The notes beneath the pieces are model-generated. The model searched no databases. It worked only from the letters and a program-made list of their open reading frames with translations, and was not told the origin of the DNA. Of a DNA stretch of 10,404 bases, positions 5,005 to 10,404 are shown one piece after another; position 1 is the stretch's first letter, and every line of letters begins with the position of its first letter. The translations under genes were made by a program, and so were the position numbers. This DNA is from Pseudomonadota bacterium. Lineage in GTDB: Bacteria; Pseudomonadota; Gammaproteobacteria; Xanthomonadales; Xanthomonadaceae. The stretch spans positions 1-10,404 of the forward strand of contig JAFAFY010000078.1 of assembly GCA_023423235.1 (NCBI GenBank), in the 5' to 3' direction.

Positions 5005-5499
5005 ATGTCCCTGCCCATGTCATCGCCTACACGCCTGCTCGCCACCGCCGTGCTGGTGCTGGCGACCGGCGCGGCCTCAGCCCAGCAACTGCGTCGCCCG
5101 GCGGACCCGCCGGCAACGCCCAGCGTGTCGCAGCCAGTGACGACCGCGCCGGCCAACACACTGCAGCCGCCGCCGACGCCGGCCGCGCGCACGCTGTCGA
5201 ACGATGTGACCCGCCCGGCCACGCCCAATCCGGCGCTTTCGCCGCGCACGCGTTGCCTGCAGGCCACCGGCCAGTCCATCCAGGCGCCATCGGATACGCG
5301 CGTCGCCGCGGCCCAGCGTCGCCTTGCCGCCACCGAAGTGCAGCGCACGGCCCGCAATGCCGATGCAAGCGATCCCACCGACCAGTCGGGCCTGCGCGCG
5401 CAGCGCAATGCCCAGCAGCGCGCGATCACGCGCGAGCGCAACGCGGCCGCCCAGCAACTGTCGCAGGCGCAGCACAACTGCATCGGCGAACCTGGTTAG
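5005..5499 (+). CDS. Small secreted Ala/Gln/Arg-rich hypothetical protein
   Basis: A 164-residue protein with a clear signal peptide (TRLLATAVLVLATGAASA, cut before QQ at about residue 27), so periplasmic or exported. The mature part begins with a Pro/Thr-rich segment (about 30-80) and continues as an Ala/Arg/Gln-rich, probably helical or coiled region (about 95-157, for example AQRRLAATEVQRTARNAD). Two cysteines near the ends of this region could form a disulfide. ATG 5005 is preferred because GGAGG (4994-4998) precedes it at a spacing of 6; an in-frame ATG at 4936 would put 23 unlikely Arg/Pro-rich residues before the signal peptide. It lies 117 bases after the MATE gene on the same strand. 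No family is recognised. Confidence 0.75.
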   Translation: MSLPMSSPTRLLATAVLVLATGAASAQQLRRPADPPATPSVSQPVTTAPANTLQPPPTPAARTLSNDVTRPATPNPALSPRTRCLQATGQSIQAPSDTRVAAAQRRLAATEVQRTARNADASDPTDQSGLRAQRNAQQRAITRERNAAAQQLSQAQHNCIGEPG

Positions 5500-5518
5500 C
5501 GCGAACACCCCGTCGCAC

Positions 5519-5690
5519 CGTGTCGCTCCCTCTTGCGCATGCGGGAGCAGGTCGGGGGTGAGGGCCAAGCGCCCGTCCGTGCTTCGGTCACCTGTCCGGC
5601 CCCGCGCAGCGCACCGGACGTTCGATCGACCTGCGCGGCAATGCCACGTAAGCAGGCCGTCCTCACCGACCGCATGCGGGGCAAGGGAAC
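5519..5690. repeat. Dispersed GC-rich intergenic repeat, copy A
   Basis: The core 5582-5687 aligns without large gaps to 8796-8899 in the same orientation. Shared blocks include CGACCTGCGCGGCAATGCC, GCGCAGCGC, CCGTCCTC and GCAAGGG/GGAAGGG. This copy is the more diverged: the central palindrome intact in copy B is broken here (ATGCCACGTAAGCAGG). The left part (hairpin 5525-5548, then GGGTGAGGGCC) is probably also part of the element. It fills most of the 317-base gap between the secreted-protein gene and the next gene. Confidence 0.7.
5525..5548. terminator. Weak hairpin after the secreted-protein gene
   Basis: GCTCCC (5525-5530) and GGGAGC (5543-5548) pair around 12 bases, starting 26 bases after the stop at 5499. 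There is no T-tract, and the hairpin appears to be part of the dispersed repeat here, so terminator function is only a possibility. Confidence 0.25.
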
Positions 5691-5816
5691 CGAGAGATCG
5701 TGCCAATCAGGCCTGCGAGTGACCGGCGCCGTGTGTTTATCTCCCGGCTAATCGCCAACGGCGGCGCACCCGTCGATGCTGGCGACTCCTGACCCAAGGC
5801 CCGCCATGTCCGCCGG

Positions 5817-6218
5817 ATGCAGCCTGTCCCCGTTTCCCGGCCCCGCTGGGGCGTCGCGTGGTTCATCCTTTTCTGGCGCGCGCCCGGTCTCGACCTACCC
5901 GGTGACGAACGCGCCGCCGACATGCATGCCTACTGGCCCGGCCAGAACGCGCCCCGGGTCGAAACCACCGCCTATACCGCGACGCTGCGGCTGCTGCTGC
6001 AGTGGGTGACCGATTTCCGGCTGGCGAATGTCGAACACGCCGGGAATGGCGACGACACCTGCATCCGCTGGATCGCGCGTCGCACCTGGCGCGGGGCGCC
6101 GCTGGCAATGGCCGGCGTCGTCCGCGCGCGCCAACGCGGCGGGCAGATGATCGAGAACGGGATCGCATGCAGCCGTCCGCCGATCGATGCGTTGTTGATG
6201 GCAGTCGACCGCGGGTAG
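5817..6218 (+). CDS. Probable NTF2/SnoaL-like small protein
   Basis: A 133-residue frame with strong GC bias at third codon positions throughout, which supports it as real. The C-terminal half, about 55-118, has the layout of an NTF2-like/SnoaL domain: a helix (TLRLLLQWVTDF), then strands with GDDTCIRWIARRTWRGAPLAMAGVVRARQRGGQMIENGIA, where a G-x-P-x-x-x-x-G turn and a strand ending in MIEN are typical. These domains form small cone-shaped barrels acting as binding proteins or cyclases; no substrate can be named. The N-terminal 35 residues are unusual (aromatic WGVAWFILFWRAP), so the true start may be ATG 5922 (MHAYWPGQ). Neither start has a good ribosome site. It is convergent with the XRE regulator, with 18 bases between the stop codons. 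Confidence 0.6.
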   Translation: MQPVPVSRPRWGVAWFILFWRAPGLDLPGDERAADMHAYWPGQNAPRVETTAYTATLRLLLQWVTDFRLANVEHAGNGDDTCIRWIARRTWRGAPLAMAGVVRARQRGGQMIENGIACSRPPIDALLMAVDRG

Positions 6219-6236
6219 CGGCGCAGCGCCCACGCG

Positions 6237-7079
6237 TCAGTTGGCGTTGCCGGCGTCGCTATCGGGCAATGCGGCGCGCAGCGCCGCTGCGGTCCTCGCG
6301 TCGGCGGGGAAGAACGACTCGATTGCCAGCTCCGACAGGGTGATGTCGCGCGGCGTGCCGAACACGGTGGTGGTGCTGAAGAACGACAGCAGGCCGCCGT
6401 GGCCGTCGTGCAGCTGCAGCGGCACCACGATCGATTCGAGCGCATCAGGCGCATCCGCGTCATTCCCGGCGCCATCATCGGCGTCACCGCCGTCGTCACT
6501 GCCGGGATAGCCCTGCAGCTCGGTCAGCAACGCCGCCAGCACCGGACCGCCGGTCGCCTGCAGCTGATGCCGCAGGCGCTCGAGCACGTGCGTGCGCCAC
6601 TGCGCCAGGTTGGCGATGCGCGGGGCCACGCCATGCGGGTGCAGGCTCAGGCGCAGCACGTTCACCGGCGGGGCCAGCAGCGCCGGCGCGGCGCCAGCCA
6701 GCAACGCCGGAAACGCGCGGTTGGCTGCGACCAGTTGCCAATGCCGGTCCACCGCCAGTGCCGGATACGGTTCGTGGCCGGCGAGCAGGCGGTCGATCGC
6801 GGCGCGCGCGGCCGTCATCGCCGCGGTATCGAGCGGTTGTTCGCGGTAGATCGGTGCGTAGCCAGCCGACACCATCAACCCGTTGCGCTCGCGCAGCGGC
6901 ACGTCGAGCAGCGCGCTGAGCCGCAGCAGCATGGCCCGGCTGGGCAGCGAGCGCCCGGTCTCCAGGAAACTCATGTGCCGGGTCGAGATGCCTGCGTCGC
7001 CGGCCAGCGCCATCTGGGTCAGGCGCCGCCGGCGGCGCCAGTCGCGCAGTCGTGCCCCGATGCTGGTGTCGAGATCCAT
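6237..7079 (-). CDS. XRE-family transcriptional regulator with MmyB-like ligand-binding domain
   Basis: A 280-residue cytoplasmic DNA-binding protein. Residues 8-62 form an XRE/Cro-type helix-turn-helix (RLTQMALAGDAGISTRHMSF, then LETGRSLPSRAML). Residues about 75-262 match the MmyB-like (MLTR) PAS-related domain that usually follows this helix-turn-helix: YPALAVDRHWQLVAANRAF, NVLRLSLHPHGVAPRI, a WRTHVLERLRHQ helix and SFFSTTTVFGTPRDITLSEL near the end. The domain is thought to sense a small, possibly fatty-acid-like, ligand; the ligand here is unknown. An acidic Gly/Asp insertion at about 193-214 looks like a flexible loop. Such regulators often control a divergent neighbour, here the membrane protein at 7201. 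No strong ribosome site precedes the start. Confidence 0.92.
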   Translation of the reverse strand: MDLDTSIGARLRDWRRRRRLTQMALAGDAGISTRHMSFLETGRSLPSRAMLLRLSALLDVPLRERNGLMVSAGYAPIYREQPLDTAAMTAARAAIDRLLAGHEPYPALAVDRHWQLVAANRAFPALLAGAAPALLAPPVNVLRLSLHPHGVAPRIANLAQWRTHVLERLRHQLQATGGPVLAALLTELQGYPGSDDGGDADDGAGNDADAPDALESIVVPLQLHDGHGGLLSFFSTTTVFGTPRDITLSELAIESFFPADARTAAALRAALPDSDAGNAN

Positions 7080-7200
7080 GCGCCGAGGGTAGCACCGCGC
7101 CTGTTCGCGGCCCGGACCGCCGCTTTACCCCGCAGGTCATCGACCCCCTGGCTGCCGGCAACCAGCATGACGGCACCTTCCAAGCCTGAGGAACACCGCC
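7080..7200. promoter_or_regulatory. Divergent intergenic region, likely promoters and operator
   Basis: This 121-base gap separates the XRE regulator (minus) from the membrane protein (plus), so both promoters should lie here. TGCCG (7153-7157) and CGGCA (7171-7175) are inverse complements 13 bases apart and could be half-sites, but the match is short. I see no convincing -35/-10 pair. TGAGGAA (7187-7193) is the ribosome site for the gene at 7201. Confidence 0.4.
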
Positions 7201-7605
7201 ATGACCACCATCGCCCGCCCGCGCCTGCTCCGTCTCGCCCTGCATGCCGATGCCCTCTGCGCTGGCGTGGTGGCGCTGCTGATGCTGGCCGCCGCCGCGC
7301 CGCTGGCGACGTTGACCGCGTTGCCGCAGGGCCTGCTGCAGGGCGTGGGCATCGCGCTGCTGCCCTTCGCTGTCTGGCTGGCCTGGCTGGCGACGCGACC
7401 GACGCGCACGGCGGCGCTGTGCGTGGTCGCGATCAACGCGCTGTATGCGATCGACTGCCTGGCGCTGCCACTGCTTGGCTGGGTGCAACCCAGTGCACTG
7501 GGGATGGCGTTCCTGCTGCTGCAGGCGGTGGTGGTCGGCGGTTTCGCCGCATGCGGTGCGTTCGCGCTGGGACGCGGTGCGCGGCGGGATGCGGCCCGCG
7601 CCTGA
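7201..7605 (+). CDS. Four-helix integral membrane protein, probable target of the XRE regulator
   Basis: A 134-residue predicted inner-membrane protein with hydrophobic segments at about 13-35, 44-64, 70-93 and 99-123 and a short basic C-terminus (GRGARRDAARA). The start ATG follows TGAGGAA (7187-7193) at a spacing of 7. It is divergent from the XRE/MmyB-type regulator gene, a common arrangement for a regulator and its target, so regulation by it is a reasonable inference. I recognise no family with confidence and see no motif suggesting catalysis or transport. High third-position GC fits a native gene. Confidence 0.8.
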   Translation: MTTIARPRLLRLALHADALCAGVVALLMLAAAAPLATLTALPQGLLQGVGIALLPFAVWLAWLATRPTRTAALCVVAINALYAIDCLALPLLGWVQPSALGMAFLLLQAVVVGGFAACGAFALGRGARRDAARA

Positions 7606-7684
7606 GCATCGCGCTACCGGCAGTCGCGGTGCTGCGCATCACGCAGGGCCGTGGCAGCCATGACCGCGCCACCGAATCACATCC

Positions 7685-7718
7685 TTGCCGGCGCCGTGCG
7701 CCTGGTCGTCGCCGGCAA
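7685..7718. terminator. Possible bidirectional terminator hairpin between convergent genes
   Basis: TTGCCGGCG (7685-7693) and CGCCGGCAA (7710-7718) are exact inverse complements around a 16-base loop, in the gap between a plus-strand gene ending at 7605 and a minus-strand gene ending at 7751. Position suits a shared terminator, but neither side has a T-tract. Confidence 0.35.
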
Positions 7719-7750
7719 CCAAACGCGTGGCCCGCCCGGGGCCGCGCGCC

Positions 7751-8482
7751 TCAGTTCCAGGCCGGCAGGCGTCCGCGGTCCAGGCCTGCCACTTCGAACA
7801 CCGCGGTGCGGGTGCCGCCGGCCTTGACCGGAAACTCGATGGTCAGTGTTTTCGCCCCGTCGATCGCCCGCCACAGCGCACGCTCGTCATCGATGAACAT
7901 GGCGATCGCCTCGTCCGTGCGCGGGCGGTTGGCGGCCATGCGCCGCGGCGCGGCGTCGTCGACACTGACCGTGACCCGGCAGCTGCCGTAACAGTCGAAG
8001 TCGCCGGCCTGCAGCACCAAGTAGCTGCTGCGACCCCACGAGGGATGGTCGCGGAAGATCAGCCGCACCCGCTTGGCGCCGCTGCCATCGGTGTCGATGC
8101 TGTCGCGGGCGTAGATCGCCGCCGACAGCTGCTGGCCGCCTTCGACGGCCTCGCTGTTGTAGGCCCACAGCGCCGCGGTGCGCGCCTGCTCGCGAACTTC
8201 CTCGCCGCGGGCCTTGACCTCGTCGAACTTGCCGCGCACGCGCGTGGCCGCTTCGGTGTCGGGATAGCGCGCCAGCAGCACGTCGGCCTGGGCCTTGGCC
8301 AGCGCCCAGTTCTCGGCGGCAACGGCGGCCTCGAAATCGCGTTCGTTCTGCTCGGCGGCCTGCGCGTTGGCCGCGGCCTGGGCCTGCGCCTGCACGGCGG
8401 CCTGCGCCTCGCGGTCCTGGCAGGCGGCGAGGCCCAGCACCAGCACTGCGGCGGCGGCCAGCGGGAGATGGGAAGCGGTCAT
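7751..8482 (-). CDS. Predicted lipoprotein of unknown function
   Basis: A 243-residue lipoprotein: the signal peptide ends in the lipobox LAAC with Cys21 as the lipidation site. Then come an Ala/Gln-rich, probably helical linker (24-45), a helical-repeat-like segment (about 48-90, NERDFEAAVAAENWALAKAQ) and a C-terminal beta-rich domain (about 100-243) with DTDGSGAKRVRLIFRDHPSW, a Cys pair (Cys164, Cys168) and IEFPVKAGGTRTAVFEVAGL. The frame is open far upstream to 8902, but ATG 8482 is chosen because it follows GAGGA (8489-8493) at a spacing of 6 and immediately gives a proper signal peptide. No family name is recognised. The aminopeptidase gene lies 428 bases upstream on the same strand, too far to imply an operon. 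Confidence 0.82.
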   Translation of the reverse strand: MTASHLPLAAAAVLVLGLAACQDREAQAAVQAQAQAAANAQAAEQNERDFEAAVAAENWALAKAQADVLLARYPDTEAATRVRGKFDEVKARGEEVREQARTAALWAYNSEAVEGGQQLSAAIYARDSIDTDGSGAKRVRLIFRDHPSWGRSSYLVLQAGDFDCYGSCRVTVSVDDAAPRRMAANRPRTDEAIAMFIDDERALWRAIDGAKTLTIEFPVKAGGTRTAVFEVAGLDRGRLPAWN

Positions 8483-8795
8483 GCGCGGTCCTCGTGTGCT
8501 CGGTAAGGCGCCATCATCGCAGCGCGCGGGATGGGGCGCGAGTGCGGCGCGGCGGCAAGGCAGCGCACGTTGCAATGCAGGCTCCGCGTGCTGCGCGCGG
8601 AGCGCACGGACAAGACGAAGCGAGGTGCTGCGTGATCTTTCCAGATGCCACCCGCAGCGCCCGTGGAACGAAGGCGGCGGCGGTGGTGCGCGGATTCTTG
8701 CCCTGCCTCCCGGTCTTCCGGTTGCGGGGGCGGGAAAAACTGGGCGTGAAGTGCAGGCTGCGCGATTGCGCGCTTCCGCCATGCCCCCATCCGCC
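8483..8795. other. Intergenic stretch upstream of the lipoprotein gene
   Basis: Between the lipoprotein start and the dispersed repeat are about 310 bases without a supported gene. The lipoprotein promoter (reading leftward) is expected near its start, but I see no clear -35/-10 pair. The sequence is GC-rich with scattered short inverted repeats and one A-run (8733-8737). Open frames here are extensions or shadows of neighbours without ribosome sites. Confidence 0.4.
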
Positions 8796-8899
8796 CTTCG
8801 GGCGCCTGCCCGGCCTGGCGCAGCGCGCCGGGCATTCGGTCGACCTGCGCGGCAATGCCGCGCAGGCAGTCCGTCCTCCCCCCGCAAGCGGGGGAAGGG
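8796..8899. repeat. Dispersed GC-rich intergenic repeat, copy B
   Basis: This copy aligns to 5582-5687 and is better preserved. It contains a nearly perfect palindrome, CCTGCGCGGCA (8844-8854), one A, then TGCCGCGCAGG (8856-8866), and ends in a GC hairpin at 8875-8898. The layout of palindrome plus terminal hairpin in an intergenic gap resembles a REP-like or small non-autonomous element. No flanking target duplication is evident. Confidence 0.75.
8875..8898 (-). terminator. GC hairpin downstream of the aminopeptidase gene
   Basis: CCCCCG (8879-8884) pairs with CGGGGG (8889-8894), and beyond one C/A mismatch CCT (8875-8877) pairs with AGG (8896-8898). It starts 12 bases past the aminopeptidase stop in the minus direction. 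There is no T-tract, so intrinsic termination is doubtful; it may just stabilise the 3' end, and it is part of repeat copy B. Confidence 0.35.
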
Positions 8900-8910
8900 C
8901 AATCAGGACA

Positions 8911-10404
8911 TCAGGGCGCCGGCGTTTCCGCGGTCGCGTCAGCCGACCCGGCGGCCGGCGCGGGCGCCGGCTTGGCCTCGTTGATCAGCTTCTCGACCGA
9001 GCCGGTGGTGATCGGGTGATAGCCCGGTCGCGCCTTGGCGAAGATCTCCTTGGCCAGTGCCAGGCCCGGCTCGGTCTGCACCAGGGCGGTGTAGATCGGC
9101 ATGATCAGCTTGCGCCGGCCCACGCGCGCGGTGAACGCCGCCAGCGCCTCGTTGGCCTCGGTGTAGCCGCTGCGCACCGCCAGCGGATACCAGCGCATGG
9201 CGATCTCGCCGTTGTCGGTGCCGGTGAAGTGGTAGGCCGCGTCAAGCTGGGCCATCTGCGCATGCGTCAGGGTCGGCGGCAGGCTGTCGAGGAAATGCAG
9301 CCATTCCTGGGTCGACCAGGCATCGGTGATCTGGCGCGGCGGCAGCGTCGGGCTGCCCAGCCAGGCCAGGCGCGCGGAATCGACGATGCCGAAGTTGCGC
9401 GAGAGCACCTGCGGGGCGTAGCCCGGGATGCCCGGCGCGTAGACCCATTCCTGGATCTCGGCGTCGGTCACCGTGCCCGGGTGCTTGTCGAACAGGTTGG
9501 CGCGGGCGTAGTCGAGGAACTGCTCGGTGGTGATGCTCTGGAACGCGAAGTGGTCGAAGTAGTCGCGCAGGAACGCGTCGAACACCTCGCGCCCGAAACG
9601 CTGCTCGAGGAACTGCAGGAACCATGCGCCCTTGTCGTAGGAGACCGCGCTCAGGGCGTCGTCGGCGTCGAGCTCGGTGCCCGGCTTGACCGCCAGTGCC
9701 TGCGTCGCCTCGGGCATCGCGGCGATGTTGTCGGCCAACGCGTTGCGCGCGATGACGTACTCCATGTCGCTGGTTTCCTTGCCGTACACCGACTCGACGA
9801 TGCGGTTTTCCACGTAGCTGGTGAAACCCTCGTTGAGCCAACCGTGCTTGGCGCTGGAGAAGGTCACCAGGTTGCCCGACCAGCTGTGCGCCAGCTCGTG
9901 GGCGACCAGCGAGACCAGCGACTTGTCGCCGACGATGACGGTCGGGGTGATGAACGACAGCCGCGGGTTCTCCATGCCGCCATAGGGGAACGACGGCGGC
10001 AGGATCAGCAGGTCGTAGCGCTCCCAGCGATAGGGGCCGTACAGCGCCTCGGTGGTCTCGATCATCTTCTCGGTGTCTTCGAACTCCGCCACCGCGCGGT
10101 CGACCATTGCCGGCTCCGCCCAGACGCCGGCGCGGCCGGAGATCGGCTTGAACACCAGGTCGCCGGCCGCGATCGCCATCAGGTAGGACGGGATCGGCTG
10201 CGGCATCGAGAAGGTGTAGTCGCCGTCGCGCACGGCGGCGGGGTCGTTGTCGGCGCTCATCAGCACCATCACGTCCTCGCGCGTGGTGACGTGCGCGGTG
10301 TAGGTGTAGCGGATGGCCGGGGTGTCCTGCAGCGGCACCCAGCTGCGGGCGTGGATCTGCTGCGACTGGCTGAACATGAAGGGCAGCTTGCCGCCTTCGG
10401 TCAT
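8911..10404 (-). CDS. M1-family metallopeptidase (LTA4-hydrolase-type aminopeptidase), 3' part
   Basis: The C-terminal 497 residues of a zinc aminopeptidase; the true start lies right of the window and the first Met here is internal. Seen in order: the exopeptidase motif GGMEN (142-146), the zinc motif HELAHSW (His169, Glu170, His173) with third ligand Glu192 in WLNEGFTSY exactly at HExxHx18E spacing, and the probable catalytic Tyr256 in SYDKGAWFL. A helical C-terminal domain follows (about 315-475) with GRRK (Arg430, Lys432), which corresponds to the carboxylate-binding Arg/Lys pair of leukotriene A4 hydrolase. The family removes N-terminal residues from peptides. Activity against LTA4 is not expected in bacteria. 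The last 20 residues are Ala/Pro-rich and probably disordered. All catalytic residues visible in this part are intact. Confidence 0.95.
   Translation of the reverse strand: MTEGGKLPFMFSQSQQIHARSWVPLQDTPAIRYTYTAHVTTREDVMVLMSADNDPAAVRDGDYTFSMPQPIPSYLMAIAAGDLVFKPISGRAGVWAEPAMVDRAVAEFEDTEKMIETTEALYGPYRWERYDLLILPPSFPYGGMENPRLSFITPTVIVGDKSLVSLVAHELAHSWSGNLVTFSSAKHGWLNEGFTSYVENRIVESVYGKETSDMEYVIARNALADNIAAMPEATQALAVKPGTELDADDALSAVSYDKGAWFLQFLEQRFGREVFDAFLRDYFDHFAFQSITTEQFLDYARANLFDKHPGTVTDAEIQEWVYAPGIPGYAPQVLSRNFGIVDSARLAWLGSPTLPPRQITDAWSTQEWLHFLDSLPPTLTHAQMAQLDAAYHFTGTDNGEIAMRWYPLAVRSGYTEANEALAAFTARVGRRKLIMPIYTALVQTEPGLALAKEIFAKARPGYHPITTGSVEKLINEAKPAPAPAAGSADATAETPAP

Noticed and set aside
3498..5561. 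A 687-codon plus-strand open frame overlapping the MATE gene
   Set aside because: It is a shadow frame in GC-rich DNA, low-complexity Gly/Ala/Arg/Pro sequence, overlapping the clear MATE and secreted-protein genes in another phase.
6399..7991. A 530-codon plus-strand frame across the XRE regulator and beyond
   Set aside because: It is antisense to the clear XRE/MmyB-like gene, crosses the membrane-protein gene in another phase and has no domain or ribosome site.
8483..8902. N-terminal extension of the minus-strand lipoprotein gene to 8902
   Set aside because: The extension is Arg/Pro-rich and covers repeat copy B, whereas ATG 8482 has a good ribosome site and is directly followed by a signal peptide with lipobox.

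Overview
The window comes from a GC-rich gammaproteobacterium, most probably of the Xanthomonadaceae/Lysobacteraceae (Lysobacter, Luteimonas, Xanthomonas or Stenotrophomonas type). This is inferred from the 60-bp attC sites, the very high third-position GC of the chromosomal genes, and a GC-rich intergenic repeat of a kind I associate with this family. No rRNA, tRNA or marker gene confirms it.

Region 1 (1 to about 3078) is the distal part of a sedentary chromosomal integron: eight attC sites in one orientation delimit one partial and seven complete cassettes. All point rightward, so the integrase gene and attI should lie to the left, outside the window. The cassettes hold, in order: the tail of an unidentified cassette; a cassette with no convincing gene; an EexN-family (entry-exclusion-like) lipoprotein; a four-helix membrane protein; a short cassette with tiny ORFs and a hairpin; a lipoprotein whose signal peptide is split by a one-base frameshift; a small cupin; and an 86-residue hypothetical protein. 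Most cassette genes are clearly less GC-rich than the chromosome on the right. The attC sites are nearly identical on the left and decay to the right, ending in a remnant at about 3019-3078, which fits the old end of the array.

Region 2 (about 3079-3357) is a junction with no firm gene. It has a 13-bp direct repeat, a short ORF resembling an orphaned signal peptide, and a 19-codon leader ORF whose stop abuts the next start codon.

Region 3 (3358 to the right edge) is ordinary chromosome: a MATE-family multidrug/Na+ antiporter and a small secreted Gln/Ala-rich protein, both rightward; a probable NTF2/SnoaL-like protein convergent with an XRE regulator carrying an MmyB-like domain; a four-helix membrane protein divergent from that regulator; and on the minus strand a periplasmic lipoprotein and the C-terminal 497 residues of an M1-family aminopeptidase (LTA4-hydrolase type) running off the right edge. 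Two diverged copies of one GC-rich dispersed repeat sit in the gaps around 5520-5690 and 8790-8900.

The genes of region 3 do not form an evident pathway. The most interesting part is the cassette array, especially the entry-exclusion-like lipoprotein, the attC site with an inserted perfect 14-bp hairpin, and the cassettes of unknown function.
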